Assembly (NCBI RefSeq): GCF_026342435.1
Contig: NZ_JAPEMT010000001.1
Span: 1,103,501 to 1,167,500, forward strand
Source of the DNA: Streptomyces sp. NBC_00237
Lineage (GTDB): Bacteria > Actinomycetota > Actinomycetes > Streptomycetales > Streptomycetaceae
Direction of reading: 5' to 3'
Length of the DNA: 64,000 nt
Under the pieces are notes generated by a model. The model had not been told where the DNA came from. It did no database searches and worked only from the letters and a program-made list of their open reading frames with translations. Positions 18,629 through 27,593 of the stretch are shown here, one piece after another. Position numbers and translations under genes: made by a program. How positions within the stretch are numbered: the first letter of the stretch is position 1; each line of letters starts with the position of its first letter.

Positions 18629-19780
18629 GTGACGTTTCCGGTAGTCGGTATGGTCGGCGGCGGTCAGCTCGCCCGCATGACCCACGAGGCGGGCATCCCC
18701 CTCGGCATCAAGTTCAAGCTCCTCAGCGACACCCCCCAGGACTCGGCGGCCCAGGTGGTGAGCGATGTCGTCGTGGGCGACTATCGCGACCTGGACACCC
18801 TCCGTGCGTTCGCCCGTGGCTGCGACGTGATCACTTTCGATCACGAACACGTCCCGACCGAACACCTGCGGGCCCTGGAGGCCGACGGCATCCCCGTCCG
18901 CCCCGGCCCCGACGCGCTGATCCACGCCCACGACAAGGGGGTGATGCGCGCGAAACTGACCGAGATCGGCGCCCCCTGCCCCCGGCACCGCATCGTCGCC
19001 GACCCGGCGGACGTGACGGCGTTCGCGGAGGAAGGGGACGGCTACCCGGTCATCCTCAAGACCGTGCGCGGCGGCTACGACGGCAAGGGCGTGTGGTTCG
19101 TCCGCTCCGAGGCCGACGCGGCGGCCCCCTTCCTCGCCGGAGTCCCGGTCCTCGCCGAGGAGAAGGTCGACTTCGTCCGCGAGCTCGCCGCCAACATCGT
19201 GCGCTCCCCGCACGGGCAGGCCGTCGCGTACCCGGTCGTCGAGTCCCAGCAGGTCGACGGCGTCTGCGACACGGTCATCGCCCCGGCCCCCGACCTGTCC
19301 GACGAGCTCTCGGGCCAGGCCCAGCAGCTCGCCATCCGCATCGCCGCCGAACTGAACGTCGTCGGCCACCTCGCCGTCGAACTCTTCGAGACGAGGGACG
19401 CCGACGGCAATCCCGGCATCCTCGTCAACGAACTCGCGATGCGCCCGCACAACTCCGGCCACTGGACCCAGGACGGCGCGATCACCTCGCAGTTCGCCAA
19501 CCACGTCCGCGCCGTCCTCGACCTCCCCCTCGGCGACCCGCGCCCGCGCGCCCGCTGGACGGTCATGTGCAACGTGCTCGGCGGCGACTACCCCGACATG
19601 TACAAGCCGTACCTGCACGTCATGGCCCGCGACCCGCAGGCGAAGATCCACATGTACGGCAAGGACGTGAAGCCCGGCCGCAAGATCGGCCACGTCAACA
19701 CCTACGGCGACGACCTGGACGACGTGCTCGACCGCGCACGTCACGCCGCCGGCTACCTCCGAGGAACGATCACCGAATGA
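18629..19780 (+). CDS. purK: N5-carboxyaminoimidazole ribonucleotide synthase
   Basis: 383 residues from GTG 18629. ATP-grasp enzyme that carboxylates AIR with ATP and bicarbonate to N5-CAIR in purine synthesis. [10 protein letters not shown] is the N-terminal dinucleotide-fold motif; [17 protein letters not shown] is the ATP-grasp loop; [13 protein letters not shown] holds the conserved ATP-grasp residues. TACCCT lies six bases before the GTG, and the only ribosome-site candidate (GGAAGA) abuts the start, so a leaderless message is likely. Four-base overlap with purE. Confidence 0.95.
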   Translation: MTFPVVGMVGGGQLARMTHEAGIPLGIKFKLLSDTPQDSAAQVVSDVVVGDYRDLDTLRAFARGCDVITFDHEHVPTEHLRALEADGIPVRPGPDALIHAHDKGVMRAKLTEIGAPCPRHRIVADPADVTAFAEEGDGYPVILKTVRGGYDGKGVWFVRSEADAAAPFLAGVPVLAEEKVDFVRELAANIVRSPHGQAVAYPVVESQQVDGVCDTVIAPAPDLSDELSGQAQQLAIRIAAELNVVGHLAVELFETRDADGNPGILVNELAMRPHNSGHWTQDGAITSQFANHVRAVLDLPLGDPRPRARWTVMCNVLGGDYPDMYKPYLHVMARDPQAKIHMYGKDVKPGRKIGHVNTYGDDLDDVLDRARHAAGYLRGTITE

Positions 19781-20310
19781 CTGCTACCGCCCCGCTCGTC
19801 GGCATTGTCATGGGCTCCGACTCGGACTGGCCCGTCATGGAGGCGGCGGCGACCGCCCTCGCCGAGTTCGAGATCCCGTACGAGGTCGACGTCGTCTCCG
19901 CACACCGGATGCCGCACGAGATGATCGCGTACGGCGAGCACGCGGCCGACCGCGGCCTGAAGGCGATCATCGCGGGCGCGGGCGGCGCGGCCCACCTGCC
20001 GGGCATGCTCGCCTCGGTCACCCCGCTCCCGGTCATCGGCGTCCCCGTCCCCCTGAAGTACCTGGACGGCATGGACTCCCTCCTGTCCATCGTGCAGATG
20101 CCCGCGGGCGTTCCCGTCGCCACGGTGTCCGTCGCGGGCGCACGCAACGCGGGCCTCCTCGCGGCCCGCATCCTGGCCGCGTTCGACCCGGCCCTGCTGA
20201 CCCGGATGCAGGAGTTCCAGCAGGACCTGAACGCCCAGGCCACCGAGAAGGGCAAGCGCCTGCGCACCAAGGCCATGGGCAGCCCGGACTCCTTCGGCTT
20301 CGGCAAGTGA
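19777..20310 (+). CDS. purE: N5-carboxyaminoimidazole ribonucleotide mutase
   Basis: 177 residues, ATG overlapping the purK stop (ATGA). Converts N5-CAIR, the product of PurK, to 4-carboxy-AIR. Class I PurE motifs: [25 protein letters not shown] (catalytic H43), [13 protein letters not shown] and PVIGVPV. Coupled on its 3' side to a dipeptidase gene (GTGA overlap). Confidence 0.97.
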   Translation: MTATAPLVGIVMGSDSDWPVMEAAATALAEFEIPYEVDVVSAHRMPHEMIAYGEHAADRGLKAIIAGAGGAAHLPGMLASVTPLPVIGVPVPLKYLDGMDSLLSIVQMPAGVPVATVSVAGARNAGLLAARILAAFDPALLTRMQEFQQDLNAQATEKGKRLRTKAMGSPDSFGFGK

Positions 20311-21500
20311 GCGCGATGAGCGATCTGACCGCCGCCCACGCCCTCCTCGACGACTTCCCCGTCGTCGACGGCCACAACGACCTCCCCTGGGCGCTGCGCG
20401 AGCAGGTCCGCTACGACCTGGACCGCCTCGACATCGCGGCCGACCAGTCCGCCCACCTCCACACGGACCTGGCCCGGTTGCGGTCGGGCCGCGTGGGCGC
20501 GCAGTTCTGGTCGGTCTACGTCCGCACCGACCTCACCGGCGACTCGGCGGTCAGCGCCACCCTCGAACAGGTCGACGTCGTCGCCCAGCTCATCGCCCGC
20601 TACCCGGACCACCTGGTCCGGGCCCTGACGGCGGACGACATGGAGGCGGCCCGCCGCGACGGCCGCATCGCCTCCCTGATGGGCGCCGAGGGCGGCCACT
20701 CCATCAACAACTCCCTGGCCACCCTGCGCGCGCTGCACACGCTGGGCGTCCGCTACATGACGCTGACCCACAACTCGAACATCCCCTGGGCGGACTCGGC
20801 GACGGACGCCCCCGCCTGCGGCGGTCTGACCGCCTTCGGCCGCGAGGTCGTCCGCGAGATGAACCGCGTCGGCATGCTCGTCGACCTGTCGCACGTCGCC
20901 GCCTCCACCATGCGCGCGGCCCTGGAGACGACCGAAGCCCCGGTCGTCTTCTCCCACTCCTCCGCGCGTGCGGTCTGCGACCACCCCCGCAACATCCCGG
21001 ACGACGTCCTGGCGGCCCTCCCCGCCAACGGCGGCGTCGCGATGGCCACTTTCGTCCCGAAGTTCATCCTCCCGGAGGCGGTCGCCTGGACGGCCCGCGC
21101 GGACGAGAACATGCGCGCCCACGGCCTGCACCACCTGGACACCACCGCCGATGGCATGAAGGTCCAGCACGCCTTCGAGGCGGCGAACCCCCGCCCGATG
21201 GCCACCGCCTCGACGGTCGCCGACCACCTCGACCACATGCGCGAGGTCGCGGGCGTCGACCACATCGGCATCGGCGGCGACTACGACGGCACGGCGTTCA
21301 CCCCGGCGGGCCTGGAGGACGTCACCGGCTACCCGAACCTGATCGCCGAGCTCCTGGGCCGGGGCTGGTCCACGTCCGACCTCGCCAAACTCACCTGGCA
21401 GAACGCGGTACGCGTCCTCCGCGACGCCGAATCCGTCGCCCACACCCTCCAGTCCCACCGGGGCCCCTCCAACGCGACCCTGGAGCAGCTGGACGGCTGA
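20307..21500 (+). CDS. Membrane dipeptidase, peptidase family M19
   Basis: 397 residues; GTG 20307 overlaps the purE stop, with an in-frame ATG at 20316 as alternative. Binuclear zinc dipeptidase fold with all ligands present: [10 protein letters not shown] (H23, D25), LMGAEGGHS (bridging Glu), VDLSHVAAS and VVFSHSSAR (the two His), and IGIGGDYDG (Asp). No signal peptide, so probably cytoplasmic despite the family name. Hydrolyses dipeptides, possibly including D-amino acid ones. Paralogue of the degenerate protein at 26232-27350. Confidence 0.93.
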   Translation: MSAMSDLTAAHALLDDFPVVDGHNDLPWALREQVRYDLDRLDIAADQSAHLHTDLARLRSGRVGAQFWSVYVRTDLTGDSAVSATLEQVDVVAQLIARYPDHLVRALTADDMEAARRDGRIASLMGAEGGHSINNSLATLRALHTLGVRYMTLTHNSNIPWADSATDAPACGGLTAFGREVVREMNRVGMLVDLSHVAASTMRAALETTEAPVVFSHSSARAVCDHPRNIPDDVLAALPANGGVAMATFVPKFILPEAVAWTARADENMRAHGLHHLDTTADGMKVQHAFEAANPRPMATASTVADHLDHMREVAGVDHIGIGGDYDGTAFTPAGLEDVTGYPNLIAELLGRGWSTSDLAKLTWQNAVRVLRDAESVAHTLQSHRGPSNATLEQLDG

Positions 21501-21564
21501 CCAGCCGGTGGGGCTGGAGCGGACCGCGCGGCTGGTCTCGGTACGTGCGGGTGCGTCGCGGTTG

Positions 21565-21612
21565 GTCGCGCCCGCGCGGCGCAGCCGCACAGTGATACAG
21601 CCCCGCGCCCCT
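21565..21612. repeat. Dispersed intergenic repeat, second locus
   Basis: GCGCGGCGCAGCCGCACAGTG followed by ATACAGCCCCGCGCCCCT repeats the motif tandemly arrayed at 108-300. The whole 220-base interval 21501-21720 holds no gene; beyond this motif I see nothing in it. Confidence 0.75.
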
Positions 21613-21720
21613 TGCTCCGCCTCCGGCCCCGTTCTCGCCCCCCGAGCGGTATCGGGCCGGGCCCGCAGTGCCCGCCCGCCCCCGGGCTCGGCCGGTCTGT
21701 TCCGCTTCGGCCGAGTCCGG

Positions 21721-21921
21721 CTAGCGCAGAGGTGTGCCGGGCTCGTGGAGGGCGGCCATCAGGGCGCGCAGTGCTGCGGGAGCGGTCCGTACGACCCGCT
21801 CCGGGGAGTCGGACTCCCGCAGCAGGAGCGTTTCCCGCGTGTGCGGTGCGGCGATCTCCACGCACTCCTGCCCGGCGTCGCTGCCGGAGAAGCTGGACTT
21901 CTGCCACACCAGTTCTGACAC
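21721..21921 (-). CDS. DUF397 domain protein
   Basis: 66 residues from GTG 21921 (GAGAGG six bases upstream). Classical DUF397: LVWQKSSFSGSDAGQECVEI, VRTAPAALRALMAAL. Such small acidic proteins (BldB-like set) are encoded beside Scr1/WhiJ-type regulators, as here, where the regulator gene ends 15 bases upstream. Thought to bind and modulate the partner regulator. Confidence 0.9.
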   Translation of the reverse strand: MSELVWQKSSFSGSDAGQECVEIAAPHTRETLLLRESDSPERVVRTAPAALRALMAALHEPGTPLR

Positions 21922-21935
21922 GGGGAACCTCTCGT

Positions 21936-22793
21936 CTACGCAAGCCCGTTGGCCGCCGCACGAATTGCGGCAAGCGACGGCTCCGGACCCAGGGCGGTCG
22001 CCCGTAGCGTATCGAACACCGATCGGAATGCCTGAACGCCGTCGTCGTCCTCCACGTACACAGGCGACGCGGCGTTGTCGAGGAGCACAACATCCATGCC
22101 GGGAACGGGAGTTCCGAAGACGAGGAAGGGGCCGTCGAGCCCTCGGTGCGCTCCTGCCTCGTACGGCATGACCTGGAGCGTGGCGCGCCCGGATTCCGCA
22201 ATGGCGGCAAGGTGCCTCAACTGGCCCTGCATGACGGAGGTTCCCCCGATGCGGGCTTTGAGTACGGGCTCGTACAGGACGGCCCAGAACTCGGGAGCCC
22301 CTTCCTGGTCGAGTACCGCCTGCCTCGCGGTCCGCGCCTCGATCTGCCGGGCGATGTCCTCCTCCGACGCGGCCACGCGCCCGTGGCGGAAGAACGCCCG
22401 CATGTAGTCGGGGGTTTGCAGCAGGCCGGGTACCAGAACCGTCTGCCAGGCATGGATGGACGTGGCCTTCGCTTCGAGCTGCGCCACGTCGGCGAATCCC
22501 GGCGGCAGTACGTTCCCGTACCGGTTCCACCAGCCGCGCCGGTTGCCTTCCTTGGCCATCTCGACCAAGGCGTCGATCAATGCGCGGTCGGACATCCCAT
22601 AGGCCCTGAGCAGCACGCGCAGCTCAACTGGGCGGATTCCGCTCAGGCCAGACTCGATCCGGCTGACCTTCCCCTTGCCGCACTCCAGGATCTCGCCAGC
22701 CTGATCCCCCGAGAGGCCCGCGGCCTCGCGCAGTCTGCGCAGTTCGGCACCGAGACGCTTCTGCCTGACGGTGGGGTTTCTCCTGGGTGGCAT
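21936..22793 (-). CDS. XRE-type regulator with DUF5753 (Scr1/WhiJ-like)
   Basis: 285 residues from ATG 22793 (AAGGGAG upstream; longer in-frame starts lack a site). N-terminal helix-turn-helix residues ~8-70 (LGAELRRLREAAGLSGDQAG, CGKGKVSRIESG), then the DUF5753 ligand/partner-binding domain from ~100 (SIHAWQTVLVPGLLQTPDYM, VLDQEGAPEFWAVLYEPVL, LQVMPYEAGAHRGLDGPF). Encoded with a DUF397 protein downstream and a divergent RsbW-like ATPase: the arrangement of the whiJ developmental locus and its many paralogues. Confidence 0.92.
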   Translation of the reverse strand: MPPRRNPTVRQKRLGAELRRLREAAGLSGDQAGEILECGKGKVSRIESGLSGIRPVELRVLLRAYGMSDRALIDALVEMAKEGNRRGWWNRYGNVLPPGFADVAQLEAKATSIHAWQTVLVPGLLQTPDYMRAFFRHGRVAASEEDIARQIEARTARQAVLDQEGAPEFWAVLYEPVLKARIGGTSVMQGQLRHLAAIAESGRATLQVMPYEAGAHRGLDGPFLVFGTPVPGMDVVLLDNAASPVYVEDDDGVQAFRSVFDTLRATALGPEPSLAAIRAAANGLA

Positions 22794-23047
22794 GCCGACT
22801 CCCTTGTTGTTAGCGCCAGTTGAGTCTTCCGGCAAGCCCCTCTCGCGTCTAGTCACACGGTCGAGTGAAGCTACCGCAGAACGTTGCACCTTTGAGAGTT
22901 CGACTTCTACCTTCATTGGCAGAGCGCTCACCGACGCCCCTCCTGACTCCGGAAGAGCACCCATCGCCGCACTCCATGCGGACGAGGGCATGGCCACCGC
23001 ACGAGGCCGCGTACCCCAACACTCCGTCCTGCGAAGGGAATTGCCGC

Positions 23048-23452
23048 ATGGAGAGCAACCCGGAATCGATCGCTCCTCCCGACTCATGGGAGTACACCCT
23101 CACCCTGCCGCACAGCGCCATCGGCCCCGGCGTCGCCCGCAGTACGGTCCGGTCGATCCTCGTCCGGCACGCACTCGACGGCCTCGCGGACACCGCCGAG
23201 CTGCTGACCGGCGAACTGTGCGGCAACGCCTACCGCCACACCGTCGGCCCCGCGAGCGTTCGGGTGAGCTGGCGGAAGCGGACGTTGTACGTCGGCGTCC
23301 GTGACACCAGCAACGCCCTGCCCCGGCAGGCCCGGCCGGACGGGAGCTTCGAGGACGGCCGGGGGCTGCTCCTGGTGAGCCTCTGCGCGCATGCCTGGGG
23401 CAGCCGTCCAGCGAACCCGGGCAAGGTGACCTGGTTCGAGCTGCGGGAGTGA
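23048..23452 (+). CDS. RsbW-like ATP-binding protein of a WhiJ-type locus
   Basis: 134 residues, ATG 23048 with AAGGGA upstream. GHKL/HATPase_c_2 fold: ELLTGELCGNAYRHT (N-box), VGVRDTSNALPRQ (G1) and GSFEDGRGLLLVSLCAHAWG (G2). Divergent from the Scr1-type regulator, with 254 bases of shared control region between them. Third member of the trio; could act as anti-sigma or anti-regulator kinase, role unproven. Confidence 0.88.
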   Translation: MESNPESIAPPDSWEYTLTLPHSAIGPGVARSTVRSILVRHALDGLADTAELLTGELCGNAYRHTVGPASVRVSWRKRTLYVGVRDTSNALPRQARPDGSFEDGRGLLLVSLCAHAWGSRPANPGKVTWFELRE

Positions 23453-23476
23453 TCCGGCGCGGGGCCCGGACGGCGA

Positions 23477-23505
23477 ACAGCCCCCGGCGCCGGGCCGGGG
23501 GCTGT
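23477..23505. terminator. Bidirectional terminator
   Basis: ACAGCCCCCGGC / GCCGGGGGCTGT, a perfect 12 bp stem with a five-base loop, between the convergent ATPase and acyl-CoA dehydrogenase genes. Confidence 0.9.
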
Positions 23506-23526
23506 GCTGTCTGCGCTGGTCAGGAC

Positions 23527-24702
23527 CTACTTGGGCAGGTTCCGCGCCATCACGATGCGCTGGACCTGGTTCGTTCCTTCGTAGATTTGTGTGATTTTCG
23601 CGTCGCGCATCATCCGCTCCACCGGGTAGTCCCGCGTGTAGCCGTACCCGCCGAGGAGCTGGATCGCGTCCAGCGTGATCTCCATGGCCGCGTCCGACGC
23701 GTAGCACTTCGCGGCAGCGCCGAAGAAGGTCAGGTCCTCCTTCTCGCCCCCGGCGGACACGCGCTCCGACTTGGCCGCAGCCGCGTAGGTGAGCTGGCGG
23801 GCCGCCTCCAGCTTCATGGCCATGTCCGCGAGCATGAACTGCACGCCCTGGAAGTCGCCGATCGGCTTGCCGAACTGCTTGCGCTCCTGGACGTAACCCT
23901 TGGCGTAGTCGAGAGCGCCCTGCGCGATGCCGAGCGCCTGGGCGGCGATCGTGATGCGGGTGTGGTCCAGGGTCTTCATCGCCGTGGCGAAGCCCGTGCC
24001 CTCCTCGCCGATCATGCGGTCGGCCGGGATGCGCACGTTGTCGAGGTAGACCTCGCGGGTCGGCGAGCCCTTGATGCCGAGCTTCTTCTCCGGCGCACCG
24101 AAGGAGACCCCCTCGTCGGACTTCTCCACGACGAAGGCGGAAATGCCCTTCGAGCGCTTCTCGGGGTCCGTGACGGCCATGACCGTGTAGTACTCGGACT
24201 CGCCCGCGTTCGTGATCCAGCGCTTCACACCGTTGAGGACCCAGTAGTCGCCGTCACGGACCGCGCGCGTCTTCATGCCCGCCGCGTCCGAGCCCGCGTC
24301 GGGCTCGGAGAGGCAGTACGAGAACATCGCTTCACCCTTGGCCAGCGGGGCCAGGTACTTCTTCTTCAGGTCCTCGGAGCCGGAGAGGATCACCGGCAGC
24401 GAGCCCAGCTTGTTGACGGCCGGGATCAGCGAGGAGGAGGCGCAGACGCGGGCCACCTCCTCGATCACGATGACCGTCGCCAGGGCGTCCGCGCCCGCGC
24501 CGCCGAACTCCTCGGGGACGTGCACCGCCTGGAGGTCCGCCGCGACCAGCGCGTCCAGGGCCTCGCGCGGGAAGCGGGCGTTCTCGTCGACCTCGGCCGC
24601 GTACGGGGCGATCTTCGCCTCGGCGAGCGCGCGCACCGTGTCGCGGAGCATGTCGTGCTCCTCGGACGTCCGGTACAGGTCGAAATCGGGCGAACCTGCC
24701 AA
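23527..24702 (-). CDS. Acyl-CoA dehydrogenase
   Basis: 391 residues from a TTG start at 24702 (GAGAG upstream). FAD-dependent first step of fatty acyl or branched-chain acyl-CoA beta-oxidation. Signatures: MFSYCLSEPDAGSDAAGMKT (ACADS_1), FMLADMAMKLEAARQLTY, and QLLGGYGYTRDYPVERMMRDAKI (ACADS_2, including the QLlGGyGY loop), then IYEGTNQVQRIVMARNL. The catalytic Glu expected in YEGT is present. Chain-length preference cannot be read from sequence. Confidence 0.95.
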   Translation of the reverse strand: MAGSPDFDLYRTSEEHDMLRDTVRALAEAKIAPYAAEVDENARFPREALDALVAADLQAVHVPEEFGGAGADALATVIVIEEVARVCASSSLIPAVNKLGSLPVILSGSEDLKKKYLAPLAKGEAMFSYCLSEPDAGSDAAGMKTRAVRDGDYWVLNGVKRWITNAGESEYYTVMAVTDPEKRSKGISAFVVEKSDEGVSFGAPEKKLGIKGSPTREVYLDNVRIPADRMIGEEGTGFATAMKTLDHTRITIAAQALGIAQGALDYAKGYVQERKQFGKPIGDFQGVQFMLADMAMKLEAARQLTYAAAAKSERVSAGGEKEDLTFFGAAAKCYASDAAMEITLDAIQLLGGYGYTRDYPVERMMRDAKITQIYEGTNQVQRIVMARNLPK

Positions 24703-24880
24703 GGTCTCTCAACTCCCCAAGGGTGCTAACTACCGTTAAGTAACCATGATTTTAGAGGGTGGGGGTCGGCTGTGGATACGTGAGTTTGCCGACAGGTCCC
24801 GACCCCGGGCAGAACCTCCCCTTACGGGCACCCGGATATGCTCGGGCGCGTTGTCCCGCCCGTACCTCTAGGAGCACCAC

Positions 24881-26218
24881 ATGGCCCTCAGGATCACCGT
24901 GATCGGCACCGGCTACCTCGGCGCCACCCACGCCGCGGCGATGGCGGAGCTCGGGTTCGAGGTGCTCGGGCTCGACGTCGTGCCCGAGAAGATCGAGATG
25001 CTGGCCGCCGGGCGCGTCCCGATGTACGAACCGGGTCTTGAGGAGCTGCTCCACCAGCACGTGGCGGGGATCCCGGGCTCGACCGGGCGGCTGCGGTTCA
25101 CGATGGACTGGGCGGAGGTGGGGGAGTTCGGCGACGTGCACTTCGTATGTACGAACACCCCGCAGAAGCACGGTGAGTACGCGTGCGACATGAGCTACGT
25201 GAACAGCGCGTTCGCCTCCCTCGCCCCGCACCTGAAGAGCGACGCGCTCGTGGTCGGCAAGTCGACCGTGCCCGTCGGGTCGGCGGCCCGGCTGAAGCAG
25301 CTGCTGGCCGAGCAGGCCCCCGAGGGCGTCGAGCTGGCGTGGAACCCGGAGTTCCTGCGCGAGGGCTTCGCGGTCCAGGACACCCTGCACCCGGACCGCC
25401 TCGTCGCCGGGGTCGAGAGCGAGCGCGCCGAGAAGATCCTGCGCGAGGTGTACGCCACCCCGATCGCGGAGGGCTCGCCCTTCGTGGTGACGGACTTCCC
25501 GACGGCGGAGCTGGTGAAGACCGCCGCGAACTCCTTCCTCGCGACGAAGATCTCGTTCATCAACGCCATGGCCGAGGTGTGCGAGGCCGCTGACGGCGAC
25601 GTGGTGAAGCTGGCGGAGGCGATCGGGTACGACGAGCGGATCGGGCCCAAGTTCCTGCGGGCCGGGATCGGCTTCGGCGGCGGGTGCCTGCCGAAGGACA
25701 TCCGCGCCTTCATGGCGCGCGCCGGCGAGCTCGGGGCCGACCAGGCGCTGACCTTCCTCCGCGAGGTCGACTCCATCAACATGCGCCGCCGCGGGCACAT
25801 GGTCGAGCTGGCCAGGGAAGCGCTGGGTGACGCCGGCTTCCTCGGCCGCCGGGTCGCCGTGCTCGGCGCTACCTTCAAGCCGGACTCCGACGACGTACGG
25901 GACTCGCCCGCGCTGAACGTCGCCGGGCAGATCCACCTCCAGGGCGGCCAGGTCACCGTGTACGACCCCAAGGGCATGGCCAACGCCCGCCGGGTCTTCC
26001 CGACCCTCGGTTACGCCGACTCCGCCCTCGACGCGGTGCGCGGAGCTGACGTCGTGCTCCACCTCACCGAGTGGCGCGAGTTCCGCGACCTGGACCCGGC
26101 GGAGCTGGGCGCGGTCGTCGCGCGGAAGCTCATCCTGGACGGCCGCAACGCCCTCGACGCCGCCCAGTGGCGCGAGGCGGGCTGGAGCTTCCGCGCGATG
26201 GGCCGCCCCAGGGCCTGA
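24881..26218 (+). CDS. UDP-glucose 6-dehydrogenase
   Basis: 445 residues, TAGGAG upstream. Oxidises UDP-glucose twice to UDP-glucuronate with NAD+. GTGYLG Rossmann motif at residues 9-14, VCTNTPQ, KSTVPVG, NPEFLREGFAVQD, TAANSFLATKISFINAMAE, and the catalytic cysteine C269 in GIGFGGGCLPKD; AVLGATFKPDSDDVRDSPAL in the UDP-binding domain. Supplies an acidic sugar nucleotide for envelope polymers, which fits the adjacent glycosyltransferase and LCP genes. Convergent with the next gene. Confidence 0.96.
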   Translation: MALRITVIGTGYLGATHAAAMAELGFEVLGLDVVPEKIEMLAAGRVPMYEPGLEELLHQHVAGIPGSTGRLRFTMDWAEVGEFGDVHFVCTNTPQKHGEYACDMSYVNSAFASLAPHLKSDALVVGKSTVPVGSAARLKQLLAEQAPEGVELAWNPEFLREGFAVQDTLHPDRLVAGVESERAEKILREVYATPIAEGSPFVVTDFPTAELVKTAANSFLATKISFINAMAEVCEAADGDVVKLAEAIGYDERIGPKFLRAGIGFGGGCLPKDIRAFMARAGELGADQALTFLREVDSINMRRRGHMVELAREALGDAGFLGRRVAVLGATFKPDSDDVRDSPALNVAGQIHLQGGQVTVYDPKGMANARRVFPTLGYADSALDAVRGADVVLHLTEWREFRDLDPAELGAVVARKLILDGRNALDAAQWREAGWSFRAMGRPRA

Positions 26219-26231
26219 CGGCTCCCGGTCC

Positions 26232-27350
26232 CTAGGCGTCCAGGTCCTCGACGCGCGCCGTCGACGGGCTCCGGCGCTCCTGCGCGGCGCGTGCGGTGAA
26301 CTCCGCGTCGCGCAGCACTCGCTGGAGGTTCTCCCAGGTCAGGCGGGCGAGGTCGGCCTCGGGCCAGCCCCGGTCCAGGAGTTCCGCGATGAGGTACGGG
26401 TAGGAGCCCGCGTCCCGCAGCGCCCCGGGGTGGACCGTGCCCGTGTCGTACGTACCGGAGAGTCCGACGCATCCCGGGCCCGCCAGGGAACGCACGTGGT
26501 CGAGGTGGTCGGCGACGTCCCGGACCGCCGGGCCCGTGCGGGCGGCGTCGAAGGGCACCATGCACAGGCCGCCGTTCTCGCGCAGGGCCGCCAGGACGTC
26601 GTCGGGGGCGTTGGCCGGGTGCGGGGTGACGGCGTGCGCGCCCGAACGGGTCAGGATCACCGGGGCGCGGGAGACCGTGAGCGTGGCGTGCATCGTCGCC
26701 GGGGCGGTGCCGCTGAGGTCGACGAGCATGCCGACCCGGTTCATCTCCCGTACGACTTCCTGGCCGAAGCGGGTGAGACCGGTGGGCGGCGCCCAGGTGA
26801 CGCCGGTCAGCGTGAGGACGCGGACGCCGAGCGCGTGCAGGGCGCGCAGGGTGCCCAGCGAGGAGCCGATCGCGGGGGCCTCGGCGGGGCCGAGCAGGGA
26901 GGCGATGCGGCCGCAGCAGCGGGCGTCGCCGACCTCGCCCGAGTTCAGGGCGATGCGCAGGGCTTCCGGGTAGGCGGCGACCATGGCGCGCACGTGGTCG
27001 ATGTTCTCCAGTACGCCGCTGACCGCGCAGCCGGCGGCCTCCTCCGGGTGCAGCGACCAGAACTGGGCGCCGACGCCGCCCGCGCGCAGCCTGGGGATGT
27101 CCGTGTCCAGGGTGGATTCGCCGAGCTCTATGTCCGACCAGGGCGCGGACCATATGGCCCGTGCGAGCCCGTTGTGGCCGTCGGCGACGGGGTGCGCGGC
27201 GAGGACCTCGCGGGCCCGGGCCAGGGAGCCCTCGGAGGGGGCCGCCTCGGGTGCTTCCGTGACAGCGGGGGCGTCCGTCACGGAATCCGTCACGGAATCG
27301 GGAGCGCCCACGGCGGGGGTGGTGTGCGGGTCGTCCTGTAGCAGTGCCAT
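26232..27350 (-). CDS. M19 dipeptidase homologue lacking metal ligands (probable pseudoenzyme)
   Basis: 372 residues, intact frame and clearly homologous along its length to the dipeptidase at 20307 (same [46 protein letters not shown] and AELLDRGWPEADLARLTWEN). The metal site is destroyed: HND becomes HNG (H59 kept, Asp lost), the bridging-Glu motif AEGG becomes PAEA, VDLSH becomes VDLSG, FSHSSAR becomes LTRSGAH, and GGDYDG becomes SGTYDT. An N-terminal extension of ~40 residues is Ala/Thr/Asp-rich. Catalysis is unlikely; a binding or structural role is possible. Confidence 0.88.
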   Translation of the reverse strand: MALLQDDPHTTPAVGAPDSVTDSVTDAPAVTEAPEAAPSEGSLARAREVLAAHPVADGHNGLARAIWSAPWSDIELGESTLDTDIPRLRAGGVGAQFWSLHPEEAAGCAVSGVLENIDHVRAMVAAYPEALRIALNSGEVGDARCCGRIASLLGPAEAPAIGSSLGTLRALHALGVRVLTLTGVTWAPPTGLTRFGQEVVREMNRVGMLVDLSGTAPATMHATLTVSRAPVILTRSGAHAVTPHPANAPDDVLAALRENGGLCMVPFDAARTGPAVRDVADHLDHVRSLAGPGCVGLSGTYDTGTVHPGALRDAGSYPYLIAELLDRGWPEADLARLTWENLQRVLRDAEFTARAAQERRSPSTARVEDLDA

Positions 27351-27472
27351 GACGGGGCTCCGGTTCTGCGACGGCAGCGGCGGGTGCGGCGGATCAGCGG
27401 GTGAGGCGGATCAGGCAAGTACGGCCACCGTGGCACGGGAGCGCCGGGGGTTCGCGGCGGGCGTGGCGTTCG

Positions 27473-27544
27473 GGGGTACGCGGGCGGGGGAGGAACCCGG
27501 TACGCGTGCGGGGAGGGAGCCCGGTACGCGTGCGGGGAGGAGCC
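27473..27544. repeat. 24-base tandem repeat downstream of LCP gene
   Basis: Three 24-base units: two nearly identical CCGGTACGCGTGCGGGGAGG-type copies (27497-27544) and one diverged copy (27473-27496). The last copy forms the left arm of the terminator hairpin. Confidence 0.8.
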
Positions 27545-27575
27545 GCCCCCCCCGGGCTGCTCCTCCCGCACGCGT
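27526..27575 (-). terminator. Terminator of LCP gene
   Basis: ACGCGTGCGGGGAGGAGC pairs with GCTCCTCCCGCACGCGT (17 bp with one bulged G) around a C-rich loop, 19 bases past the stop of the LCP gene at 27594. Confidence 0.8.
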
Positions 27576-27593
27576 GTCGGCTGCGACCTCGGG

